A stretch of 64,000 bases of DNA from Ceratotherium simum simum (Eukaryota; Chordata; Mammalia; Perissodactyla; Rhinocerotidae), in NCBI RefSeq assembly GCF_000283155.1, contig NW_004454217.1, positions 3,839,349-3,903,348 of the forward strand, given 5' to 3'. A model generated the notes under the pieces. That model searched no databases and was not told the origin of the DNA. It worked only from the letters and a program-made list of their open reading frames with translations. Below are positions 1 through 10,486 of the stretch, piece after piece. Made by a program: the position numbers and the translations under genes. The number at the start of each line of letters is the position of its first letter. The stretch's first letter is position 1.

Positions 1-178
1 AGGGAGGAGGGTGAAAGGGATAATTCGGTACATGTGTGTGGTGATGGGTTGTAATTAGTATTTGGGTGGTGAACGTGATGTAATCTATGCAGAAATAGAA
101 GTACAATGTTGTACACCTGAAATTTTTACAATGTTATAAACCAATGTTACTGCAATAAACAAAAAATTAAAAAAATAA
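1..178 (+). mobile_element. L1 LINE, 3' end (cut by window edge)
   Basis: The 3' untranslated tail of an L1 retrotransposon. It shows the typical ending 'GTACACCTGAAATTT', then 'ATGTTATAAACCAATGTTA', then an A-rich tail from about 150. The rest of the element lies to the left of the window, so length, frame state and TSD cannot be judged. The tail is little decayed, suggesting a fairly young L1 subfamily. Confidence 0.85.
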
Positions 179-1428
179 AGGCAACCTTATTGACTTACTA
201 ATTTAGTGATTTTTTTTTTCTCACCCTTCCCTATAGTCTGTCACTTGCAGGTAGTCAGTTCAAGTACACAAGAGAATTCTAATGTCCAAGCTTTAAAAAG
301 TCGTAATAAATTGTGGATGTCTGCACCTAATATTTATTTTTCAGTTAGCTTGATGAATTTTAAAACATGTATTCCCTGTTCTTCATCTCACCAATCAGAA
401 GGTCCCTCACCAAGTGCTGACTTCTGGGGTTCTGGTTCTTCTTGCGAGTTCACTTACGTTTTATCTGACTCCGAGGCTGTCCTGTCTGTTTTAGCCTGGT
501 AATCCTCTGGAGAAGTGGGCGTTTTACCATTTGGGCCCCAGGTCTACCTAGAGACTTCAGATGGGCACTGTTGTCTAGGAGCCTGACCCTTTGACTTTGC
601 CGGTGGCTTCAACGTATTTATTTGTTTAGCCCTTAGGCCAAGCCTCTCTTTCCCTTTGCTGGGTCCTGGCATATTCTAGTCTCAGGGAGTCACACAGCTC
701 AAACTAGTCTTTTAAAAGCAGCTACTTTTATGCTCAGAATTGTAAAATCACAGAATTTTAGGAATGATAAATTTTTTAGGTATTGCCTGCCCCTACATCT
801 TTATTTCTAAAATGTAAGTGAGAAGGAGCCAAAGTGGTGTAGTCATACCCTTAAAATATTTAAGAATATCAACTGCCACACTTGATATTTTTAAACATCC
901 AACTTTTTTCACACACACACAATCAAAGGACTTGAATTAAAGCAATAATAATATATTACCACACTCTAGTCATAATTTTTTGTTTATTCAAATAACTTTT
1001 TCATATATTGGATGTAAACAAGTATTCAGTAACTATTGTTTCTCCTCCCCATTCAGCCTCTAATTTCACAATTTCACTCCTCCCTCTTTTTTTGTGTGTG
1101 AAAAGATATAGTTGGGTGATTCTGTAGGAATAATTGTGGCTCTGTCTTCTTTCTTGTTATCTCCTACATTAAATCTGCTCTATAAGCAGGAGATTGTTTC
1201 TATGACAGACAGTCTGGCCACATAACTTCTCATCCCTTGTTTACAGGGTATATGAGGCAGTGTGGGAGTAGGAGGGACGAAGCTTACCACAAGTGGCCCA
1301 TTGTGTTGGCATTCACAGGAGAGTCAGTTCATCATGTTACAGAAACATTTGATGTAGATTTGAAGAACACAAGAATTTAAATTCACCTCCAAGATGGTAA
1401 CCATCCTTGATTGATCCCACTCATCAAT
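179..1428. other. Unique sequence, no gene seen
   Basis: No repeat family, RNA gene or convincing exon recognised. A 98-codon ORF at 206-502 (+) has no recognisable domain and is of a length chance produces in AT-rich DNA. Confidence 0.5.
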
Positions 1429-1443
1429 CCCTGTTTGGTTCTT

Positions 1444-1694
1444 TTTTTTTTTTTTTGAGAGGAAGAGTGGCCTTGAGCTAACATCTGTTGCCAATCTTCC
1501 TCTTTTTTGTTTTTTCTCCCCAAAGCCCCAGCACATAGCTGCACATCTTAGCTGTAGGTCCCTCTAGTTCTTCTATGTGGGACGCCGCCTCAGTATGGCT
1601 TGATGAGTGACGAGTAGGTCCGCACCCAGGACTCAAACCCCGGGCCGCCAAAGCAGAACACGTGAGCTTAACCGCTACGCCACCAGGCTGGTCC
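1444..1694 (-). mobile_element. ERE-type SINE (perissodactyl)
   Basis: tRNA-derived SINE in reverse orientation. Its tail appears as a T-run at 1444-1456; next comes the 'GAGCTAACATCTGTTGCC' block, and the head ends 'CAGGCTGGTCCCC'. Imperfect TSDs flank it: CCCTGTTTGGTTCTT (1429-1443) and CCTTGTCTGATTCTT (1695-1709), 12 of 15 matching. The diverged TSD shows it is an older copy than the one at 13.3 kb. Such elements depend on L1 machinery for copying. Confidence 0.92.
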
Positions 1695-1744
1695 CCTTGT
1701 CTGATTCTTTAACATTGAGTCCTTCATTTTGTGGGCTCACTCAA

Positions 1745-1870
1745 GAGTCAAGCAATAAATAGCCAATTACTGAACATTTACCATAGATCCAGCATCATTC
1801 TGGTTGCTTTCCAGGACATAGCATTCATCATTGTCTTCTAGGAGCATAGAGAACAGTTTGGCAAGCTTAA
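1745..1870 (-). repeat. L2 LINE 3' fragment (weak)
   Basis: The order 'ACTGAACATTTACC', 'ATCATTCTGGTTGCTTTCCAGGA' (in pieces) and 'TAGGAGCATAGAGAACAG' follows the reverse complement of the L2 3' region. Strongly diverged. Confidence 0.4.
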
Positions 1871-2735
1871 TTAGCATATAGACAAAACAGTTTGTGCTTT
1901 GGTAAAACACGATTTCTTTTTATTTGTCCTGCAGTTTTGTTTGAGGAAACAAAATTAAGCCATAGATAAAGCAATGCTTTGTGAATCAGCAATGTGCCTC
2001 TTGATGTTGCCTCTGCCACTAATTATTGTAACACAGGTTAGCTAGCATTTATTATCTACTGTGTGACTTTACCTGTAAAGTGAAGCCTCTATTTTACTAC
2101 AGTTGTATGGTGGTATATTGTTAATGTCTATTGTTCTTCCTAGGAAAATACTTCTATCTATTATTTCAAATCTTCAGCACGTCCAGCCTAAACTGGTGGT
2201 CTAGGGCCTTAGCTAGATACCTCAGTCTTTCTTCTCACTGCTAACGGGTTTGGGGTAGACTTTAAATCATCTCTTTAGTTTTAAAAATTGTATGACAACT
2301 AAAATATATTTGGCAACACTGAGCTTAAAGACCTCTGAAGGAGCTGGTTGTCTTATCATTTGAAGCACTGCCTGCCTGCAGAAATCTTAGTATGCAAATA
2401 ATTAAAGTGACAAAAGGAAAGGAGTTGCCTGAGCCTTTCAGGCTCAGTGGTGCCCAGGTTTCCAGGGTCCAGGTGCATCTTGACTGTTGACTTCCATGGT
2501 TTCTTTGTCTAATGAAGTTGACTGACTGAATGCTGGAAATGCAATTGTTTGCCCTTTCCATTCCTCACAAAATATGCTCAGTAACCTGTAATAAGTCAGA
2601 GGTGCGATCAGAATAATTCATTACAGTGTATAAACAATAACTGTAAATAAAGTATTTGTCTGCAATTTAACTAGAAGGCCAGGTTCTAAATTCTAGGTAG
2701 GGGCTTAAGTTCTACTGACAGACAGACCCTTAACT
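1871..2735. other. Unique sequence, no gene seen
   Basis: Nothing recognised. The minus-strand ORF at 2325-2561 (78 codons) has no domain and no splice or poly(A) context. Confidence 0.45.
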
Positions 2736-2775
2736 ACATCATCATCATCATTATTATTATCATCATCATCATCAT
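2736..2775. repeat. (ATC)n microsatellite
   Basis: Trinucleotide ATC/ATT run directly against the tail side of the next ERE. Its position suggests it grew out of the SINE's tail. Confidence 0.9.
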
Positions 2776-2776
2776 T

Positions 2777-2994
2777 TTGAGGAAGATCAGCCCTGAGCTA
2801 ACATCCATGCCAATCCTTTTTGCTGAGGAAGACTGGCCCTGAGCTAACATCTGTGCCCATCTTCCTCCACTTTATGTGGGATGCCGCCACAGCATGGCCT
2901 GACAAGTAGTGTGTCGGTGTGCACCTGGGATCCGAACCTGGGGTGCCAGCAGCTGAGCATGTGCACTTAACTACTACACCACGGGGTTGGCCCC
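2777..2994 (-). mobile_element. ERE-type SINE
   Basis: Reverse-oriented ERE. 'GAGCTAACATC' occurs twice (near 2796 and 2840), followed by 'TATGTGGGATGCCGCCAC' and the head 'GGGGTTGGCCCC'. The usual A-tail has been replaced by the ATC microsatellite. A 67-codon ORF across it is only the SINE read on the minus strand. Confidence 0.92.
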
Positions 2995-4164
2995 AACACA
3001 TTGTTATTTTTATAACTATGCTAACTAGTGTATTAGATTTGGTAGGAAAGAAGAATGAGATGAGGATTTAATATCGTGAAGGACTACATTAACAACATTG
3101 CTAATGATCTTATGATGTGCAAGGTACATTTTCCCCTCTTTCTTGTTCCTCAAAATTAACTTGCATAAAATAGGAGTGATTCTCCTGCTGTCATAATCTC
3201 AGCTTGATTAGATTTAGCTGCCATGACTTTAAAGGCTCTACAGGCTAACTGCATCCTGTGGGTGGCACCTCTTATGCAAAACGCAGGAACTTCTCAAGGC
3301 CAGGATATATTTGTGCATTTCTTGCAGGAGAAATATGTATTTTTAAGGATTTCCCTATTATTTGGTCAATCACTTAAATACAGCTAATCTGGAAATTGTA
3401 GATTAACGGTATCTGTGAGCTTTACTATCCATTTTCTCTTCAATAAAGGTGTGAATTATTACTTTGAAACATACCACATTTAGTAATCTTTTAAGTATTA
3501 AAAGTATTTCATGACAGAATTTAAAGGGAAAATTAAATTTATTTTAAAGTAAGAAGCAAACTTTTACTGAACTTTCAAACTTACTTTTTCTATTTCTAAA
3601 ATCCATGTTAGCACTCACATATGAACTGATGAGCAATACCTCATTCTTTTTATTTTATCCCTTTGCTAACACAAATCAAATATACTAGACTATCACTTAA
3701 GTAAAACAAACACTAGAATTTATTCAATCCTGATTGAAAATAAGTTAGTGTTTAAAATGTTTTCCTACCCAAACACTTGTCTTACCTATGAGTATTCCTC
3801 CTTTCCATTCTATTATTTTCTAGAAAATGTAAAAAGAAAAACAAAAGGAAGCATTTCCAGCTGGAGCAGATTTGGGGTCTCCATGACTTGTCTCCTGGCC
3901 CAGAGATGCTTTTGAAAGCCTGCTTCCTTGCCCACCTTCTTCATTTTCTATTCTCTTGTTTATGAGTTAACTCAACCCAATGCAATTATCACCTTCATCC
4001 ACCCTAGTTTTCTTAGATTCATTTTTTCACTTGTAAACTGTGCCATTACCTTATTATGAATTTTATGTTCCTTTAATGTTTTGTAATGAATAATTCAATA
4101 CCTAATTTTATCAGCCTATAACCCTTTCTATGCCATTCAGCTGTTTCATCTTCCACACATACCT
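2995..4164. other. Unique sequence, no gene seen
   Basis: AT-rich, no recognised repeat or exon. Confidence 0.45.
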
Positions 4165-4428
4165 TAGCCAATAATGATATAGCTTGCACTTTTTTAGTGC
4201 TTATTCTGTATCAAACATCATTCTTAGCCATTTACGTATATTAGCCCATATAATAATCACTACAGTCTTATGAAAGATATTCTTATTATACCTATTTTAT
4301 AGATGGGAAGATTTAAGCACAAAGAAGTAGTTTGCCCAATGTCACACAGCTGCTAAATGGTAGAGCTAGGATTTAAACTGAGTCAGGCTGGGTCTAGACT
4401 CCGTGTTCGTAATTATAAACCTTGCTGC
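4165..4428 (-). repeat. MIR SINE
   Basis: Near full-length mammalian-wide interspersed repeat, reversed. Landmarks: 'TAGTGCTTATTCTGTATCAA', 'TATTTTATAGATGGGAAGAT', 'CAATGTCACACAGCTGCTAA' and 'GGTAGAGCTAGGATTTAAAC'. These match the CORE and tRNA-like parts of MIR. Confidence 0.88.
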
Positions 4429-5830
4429 TTCTCTGAACTTCAGTTTTCTCATTAGTTAAATGCGTGGGTTAGCATTGATGACACCTAATGTTCTGCCAAG
4501 CCCCAAATAAATAAATATGTTGATGGGGTAAATGTATATATGAAAATCTCACACTTGCTTAATTAGAAAATACTCTTTTATTGACAATCTCATATAGATA
4601 TGATGATTTTACATATGTGTTTTAAGATTAATAACTTCAAAAGTTCTTTTATTCCTATTCTCTCCATAACCCATAACACAATTCTAGTCCTCATGAGTGC
4701 TCAGTAAGAATTTGGTTGGTTGATTCAATGGTTGATTAGGAGACTTTTGAGAAATTGGCACTGCAGTTGGAGACCCCAAGCCCTGACTGACAGGCAGCGC
4801 CTGGAAACCATAGCCTGAAACCACACCAGGTGCTCCTCCTTACTTATGACTGAGGAAAGAACAATGTTCTAGTTTAGAAGTATCTGGAAAACTTGAGACA
4901 TTGCTGTCTACTTTCCAGAATGATCTAGAAGGAGATGCAAGGAGGACAAAGGACAGAAGGAAGACAAGGGTAGGAGAGAAACTTTGTGCTGTATATCTTT
5001 TTGTGCTTTTGTTTTTTGAACTTTGTGAATATATCATCTGTTTAACAAATTAAATAAGTTGTTGAAAAAAGTTTCTGTAGTCTCAGAATAGGTCCTTAGC
5101 AGTAGAGCTGAGTAATCCTGATGTCAAGATTCTCCTCCATCCCGTCAAAAAGGCCACCCTCCACTGAAAGTCATGTGAGCTCAATTAGTTGTAATCACTC
5201 AAGCAGTAAGATTATGAGAGACAGTCCTGTGTAGGAAGTAGTCTGAGAAAATAAAGTAACAGAGTGAGATAATCTAATAGGGAAACAGAATACTGACAGA
5301 CAGTATAGGAAAGCAAATCTGCACTAAACCAAATAGAATGAGTAATAAGTTCAATAAGAATTTAGAGAGCAGAGAAATCAGGGCCAGAGCAATTTTCTAG
5401 ACCACTTAATGTCTCTCTTCCACATTCCCACCCCCAGGGCTAAGAAAATAACAAACATGGGCTGTTAACAGATACACTAAGAAAAGAGAATAAGGCCTAG
5501 TTAATCCATCCTTGCCGACCAAAACACCTCAATATTTATGATTCTGCTCTACTTATTTTGAAGGGAAGTCTCCAACTAAATTTAAGGACAAAGTGCCGTG
5601 TGAACAACATGTGCAGATGGAAAACATGTCTATTAACAACTAAGCAGAGTGGTGCTGGTGCAAACAGGGACAAGTCACTGTGGTATGTTGGAAATGGCAA
5701 ACACAGAGATTGTTATGAGCAAAGTTGGCTCCGTTCAGTGTTAGCTGGCAAATGTCAGTGAGTCAATGAGTTGGGGATTATAACCATCGTTCTATGGCTG
5801 AATGAGCAACCAAGGTTTTTTGTGTTTTTT
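4429..5830. other. Mostly unique sequence
   Basis: 'GAGTGCTCAGTAAGAATTTG' near 4694 looks like the 3' end of an L2 or MIR. Beyond that, nothing recognised. Minus ORF 4840-5037 and plus ORF 5558-5761 lack any family signature. Confidence 0.4.
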
Positions 5831-5859
5831 TGTTGTTTGTTTGTTTGTTTGTTTGTTTT
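5831..5859. repeat. (TTTG)n microsatellite
   Basis: About six TTTG units; a common decay product of an A-rich tail, but no SINE body is seen beside it. Confidence 0.9.
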
Positions 5860-7424
5860 AATGCTGGAGTGACCATGATGGTAATTCAGGCAAAGAATCG
5901 CTGTGTCCAAAGTCACTAATATTTTTTTTAATTTCTTTTTTGTCTATTTTTTATTGTAATACAAAAAATTATGTAACATGAGATTTTAACAGATTTTTAA
6001 GTGTGCCATACAGTATTGTTAAGCATATACATATTGTTGTACGACAGGTCTCTAGATCTCTGGAACTTTTTCTTCTTGCATGAAACTCTGTACCCATTGA
6101 ATAGTAACTCCCCCATTTCTCCTTCCCCCAAGTCCCTGGCAACCACCATTCTATTTTCTGCTTCTATGAGTTTGACTACTTTAGATACTTCATTCATACA
6201 AGTGGATCATGCAGTATTTGTTCTTCTGTGACTGACTTATTTCACTTAGCATAATATCCTCAAGATTAATCCATTTTGTAGCATATGACAGGATTTTTTT
6301 CTTTTTTAAAGCTTAATAATATTTCATTGTATGTATATATCATGTTTTCTTTATCCAGTCATCTGTCTGGGCACATTTAGGTTGTTTCCACCTCCTGGCT
6401 ATTGTGAATAATGCTGCAATAAACATGGGAGTGGGCATATCTATCTGAAATCCTGTTTTCAGTTCTTTTAAATAAATTTCCAAAAGTGAGATTGCTGGAT
6501 AATACGGTAGCTCTATTTATAATTTTTTGAGAAACTGCCATATTGTTTTCCATAACAACTGCACCATTTTATATTCCCACTGAAAGTGTGCAGATGTTCC
6601 AATTTCTCTACATCCTCGCCTTGTTATCTTTCTGTTTTGTTTTGTTTGCTTTTTTAAATAATGGCCGTCCTAACAGGTGTGAGGTGATAGGTCATTGTGG
6701 TTTTGATTTGTATTTCCCTGATGGTTAATGATGTTGAGCATATTTTCATTCTGTTGGCCAGTGTATGTCTTCTTTGGAGAAATGTCTATTCAAGTCCTTT
6801 GTCCATTTTTCAATAGGGTTATTATTTTTTTTTTGCTACTGAGTTGTAGGAGTTCCTTATATGTTTTGGATATTAACTCCTCATCAGAGATATGCTTTAC
6901 AAATATTTTCCCCCATTTCATATGTTGCCTTTTCACTATATTGATTATTTTATTTGCTGCACGGAAGGTTATTAGTTTGCTATGGTCTCACTTGTCTATT
7001 TTTACTTATACTGCCTGTGATTTGGGTGTTATATCCAAGAAATTGTTGCCAAGACTATTGTCAAGAAGCTTTTTCCTATGTTTTCTTCTAGGAGTTTTAT
7101 AGTTTCAGGTTTAACATTTATGTCTTTAATCCATTTTGAGTTTCTTTTTGTATATAGTATAAGATAAGGGACCTATTTTTATTCTTTTGCTTGTGGGTAT
7201 CCACTTTTACCGACACTATTTGTTGAAGAGACTATCCTTTCCCCACTGTGTAGTCTTGACAGCCCTGTAGAAGATTGTTTGACCTTATATATGTATATGT
7301 ATGGGTTTATTTCTGAGCTGTCTGTTCTGTTCCATTGGTCTATAAGTCTGTATGCCAGTACCATACTGTTTTTCATTACTGTACCTTTGTAATTATCTTT
7401 TAAAGTCGGAAAGTATGTGGCCTC

Positions 7425-7563
7425 CGGCCTGGTGGCATAGTGGTTAGGTTCACATGCTCCACTTCAGTGGCCTGGGGTTTGTGGGTTTGGATTCTGGGTG
7501 CAGACCTACACACCACTCATCAAGCCCTTCTGTGGCAGCATCCCACATATGAAAAAAAAAACA
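7425..7563 (+). mobile_element. Short ERE-type SINE nested in L1
   Basis: Starts 'CGGCCTGGTGGCATAGTGG' and stops early at 'CCCACATATG' plus an A-tail, lacking the 'GATGTTAGCTC' region of longer EREs. Candidate TSDs AAAGTATGTGGCCTC (7410-7424) and AAAGGATATTACCTC (7564-7578) match at 11 of 15 positions. It splits the L1 body, so it is younger than that L1. Confidence 0.9.
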
Positions 7564-8102
7564 AAAGGATATTACCTCTAACTTTGTTCTTTTTCAAGAT
7601 TGTTTTGGCTGTCTGGGGTTTTTTATGGTTCCATATGAATTTTAGGATTTTTTTTCTGTTTATGCAAAATATGCCATTGGGATTTTTGTAGAGATTGCAT
7701 TGAATTTGTAGATTGCTTTGGGTGATATGGTCATTTTTACAGTATTAAACCTTCCAAGCCATGAACATGAGATGCTATTCCATCTGTTTGGGTTTTCTTT
7801 AATTTCTTTCAGCAATGTTTTGTAGTTTTTAGTGTACAAGTCACCTCCTTGGTTAAGCTTATTCCTAAGTATTTTATTCTTTTTGACGCTATTGTAAATA
7901 GGATTTTTTTCTTAATTTCCTTTTCAAATTGTTTGTTGTTAGTATATAGAAATGCAACTGATTTTTATATGTTGATTTTGTATTCTGCAACTTTACTGAA
8001 TTTGTTGGTTACTACTAACAGGGTTTTTCTATGGAATCTTTAGGATTTTCTACATATAAAATCATATCATTTGTGAACAGATAATTTTACTTCTTTTCCT
8101 AT

Positions 8103-8426
8103 TTAGATGCCTTTTATTTCTTTTTCTTGTGTAATTTTTCTGGCTAACACTTTCAGTACCCTATGGAATAGAAGTGGTGAGAATGGGCATCCTTGACTTG
8201 TGTCTGATCTTAGATGAAAGGCTTTCAGTTTTTCACCGTTGATTATGATGTTAGCTGTGGACTTTTCATCCATGGGCTTTATTGTGTTGAGGTAGTTTCC
8301 TTCTACTCCTAGCTTGTTGAGAGTTTTTATTATGAAAGGCTGTTGAATTTTGTCATATGCTATTTCTGCATCTACTGAGAAGACTGTGTGATTTTTATCC
8401 TTCATTCTGTTAATTTGTTGTATCAC
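8103..8426 (-). pseudogene. L1 ORF2 reverse transcriptase fragment
   Basis: A 107-residue open stretch of a dead L1 ORF2 protein. It carries '[16 protein letters not shown]' (family: IDAEKAFDKIQ), an RT palm segment, and '[12 protein letters not shown]' at about residues 74-86, equivalent to the conserved RQGCPLSPLLF block. The catalytic YADD region lies beyond the break. ORF2p normally nicks DNA and reverse-transcribes L1 and SINE RNA; this fragment cannot. It follows the fragment at 8580-8843 in protein order, separated by frame breaks. Confidence 0.92.
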
Positions 8427-8579
8427 ATTGATTGATTTGTATATGTTGAGCCATCCTTGCTTCCCACTTGGTCATGGTATATGATCCTCTTGATATGCTG
8501 CTTCTTAATATGCTATTATATTTGGCTTGCTAGCATTTTGTTAAGGAATTTTGCATGTATATTCATCAGGGATATTTGC

Positions 8580-8843
8580 CTATAGTTTTCTTTTCTTATA
8601 GTGTTTTTGTCTGGCTTTCGTATAGGGCAATACTGGCTTCATAAGATGAGTTTGGAAGTATTCATACCTCTTTAAGTTTTGGAAGAGTTTGAGAAGGATT
8701 GGCATTAATTCTTCTTTAAGTGTCTGGTAGAATTCTCCAGCGAAGCCATCTGGTCCTGGGCTTCTCCTTGTTGGAAGGTTTTTGATTACTGATTCAATCT
8801 CCTTGCTCATAATTGGTCTGTTCAGATTTTCTATTTTTTTCAC
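8580..8843 (-). pseudogene. L1 ORF2 N-side RT fragment
   Basis: Contains '[20 protein letters not shown]', the hallmark start of the L1 RT domain, then 'PILLKLFQ'. The last ~20 residues drift out of the family sequence, indicating a frameshift. It lies close to the 5' truncation point of the element. No function is expected. Confidence 0.92.
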
Positions 8844-8959
8844 GACTCAGTCTTGGTAGGTTGTTTCTATGGATTTATCTGTTTCTTCTAGATTATCCAA
8901 TTTTTTGGTATATCATTGTTCATAGCAGTCTGTTATAATCCCCTAAAAGTTACTAAGAT

Positions 8960-10450
8960 TCTAACTGGGAAAATATTTATTATCCTATGTCTCCTTTTAA
9001 GATAGCTTTCTTGCTCACTCTCTTTCTCTCTCTCTCTCTCATGATCTCCTTGCTCTCGTTGCCAGAAATCACATTTACCCAAACATGGAAATTAAGTCAT
9101 GAAAAACAGAAAGATGATGACTTCCTCATGAGTCTGTTTCTTGACACAATTTGTCGTCTCTGAGAGCCCTGCAGTCTGAGAGACCTTATGATATTTTTAA
9201 AGGTAAATAATTTAAAGATAATTTGCCAATAATGTCAGAGCAATTTATATTGTTTTCATCTCTAATAAGGATACCTAAATTCTCCTTGGTTCGTCTATGT
9301 TTTAACATCTTGAAAGGAGAGACTTTTGTTGAGTAATTAAACTTTGGAATATATTTTTTTAGTAAGGTGAAGTGGTACTTGATCAGGCCTTCTGTAGGAT
9401 ATGGTAGTAACCAACTCATGGCCCAAATGATCATCAGCATTAGGGCCAGAATCTTCTCTGGTCTGTGTGACATTAACTGCATTAACATGGGAGGCATTCT
9501 CTTCTTGCGGCTCTTGATTCTTCTCTTTTTGAAGATACAGGCTCTTCACCCCATAGCTCAAACAGTAAGCTTTGAAAGATCCTTCATTACTACAGAATGA
9601 AGCAAGACAGATCCAGTTGAGCAGCGTTTGCTTTCTGACCATGCCAGCTTTGTTTTCCCTTTAAGTTCTGTATCTACTCCTTTTCTCTAGTTTCCTACTA
9701 AGACACCATGCAGGATATCTTCAAGGTTGCTGCAAGCTATTTGATTTATGGTTGCTGTTTTCATGATGGAGGAAGAACCCTGTGAAACATTCCTGTTCTC
9801 TCAGCATAGAGCTCTTTGCTTCGTTCTGTGAGATCAGGCGCTCAGGAGCTACTGAAATGTGCAAACTGAGGTATGATATCCAGTGAGGGCCCTACATTAC
9901 ATATAAGAAGCTTTAACATCATCCTCCCAAAACATTCGTAACATGCTAGATATAAGCCACCATGTGACCTATAGCATGTTTTCTGATGTGACTTTGACTC
10001 ATCGTTATAGAATTTATTTTGAGAGCAAACCACAAGGGCTTTGGTTCTTAGAAAACAAAGAGAGACAATATTTTAAAACTAATGCAATTAAAAAGAATAA
10101 TATTGATATTCATGTGTTTTGGTTGCATTAATCATACTTCAGATTTTATTGGATGTTTGTTGACAAATCGAGATCTATTCAGGTATAGTGAAAGAGGACC
10201 CACAAACTCAGCAGGGCTGTTTTCCAGTAATAAGAACTAGTTCATTTACATGGGGTTTTTCTGGATAGGTACATGACTTGATCTGCAGGAAGGTGGGCTC
10301 TGAAGATCCTTTCAGATAGAAAATTCCATGATTCTATGCAAAACTATTGATTCTTTGGATAAAACCGCATTAAAATAATACTTTGCTGTGAAGACTGGTT
10401 AAGCCAGTTTTTAAGTATATGTTTCAATGAAATTCTGGTCTCTCTTAAAA
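8960..10450. other. Unique sequence with unrecognised ORFs
   Basis: Two overlapping minus-strand ORFs (9337-9642, 101 codons; 9186-9497, 103 codons) occupy different frames. Neither shows a domain I recognise, though the second has a hydrophobic stretch ('ILALMLMIIWAMSWLL'). No splice or poly(A) context supports them. The rest shows no repeat family. Confidence 0.4.
9016..9041. repeat. (TC)n microsatellite
   Basis: Pure pyrimidine TC run with one TTT interruption. Confidence 0.9.
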
Positions 10451-10486
10451 TCTCTCTCTCTCTCTCACACACACACACCCCCCACA
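10451..10486. repeat. (TC)n(AC)n compound microsatellite
   Basis: TC units pass directly into AC units, then a short C-run. Typical polymorphic compound dinucleotide. Confidence 0.92.

Larger units (their letters stand above)
5923..8945 (-). mobile_element. 5'-truncated L1 LINE with TSD
   Basis: A 3-kb L1 in reverse orientation, A-tail as T-rich sequence at 5923-5942, then 3' UTR and ORF2 up to the reverse-transcriptase region at the right end. The endonuclease domain, ORF1 and 5' UTR are missing. The flanks AAAGTCACTAATAT (5909-5922) and AAAGTTACTAAGAT (8946-8959) match at 12 of 14 positions and are read as the TSD, so the right-hand limit is real 5' truncation. ORF2 is broken by frameshifts and stops. 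An ERE was inserted later at 7425-7563. Confidence 0.93.

Noticed and set aside
6001..7102. Plus-strand ORFs rich in Phe/Leu that look like membrane proteins
   Set aside because: They are the antisense reading of the minus-strand L1.
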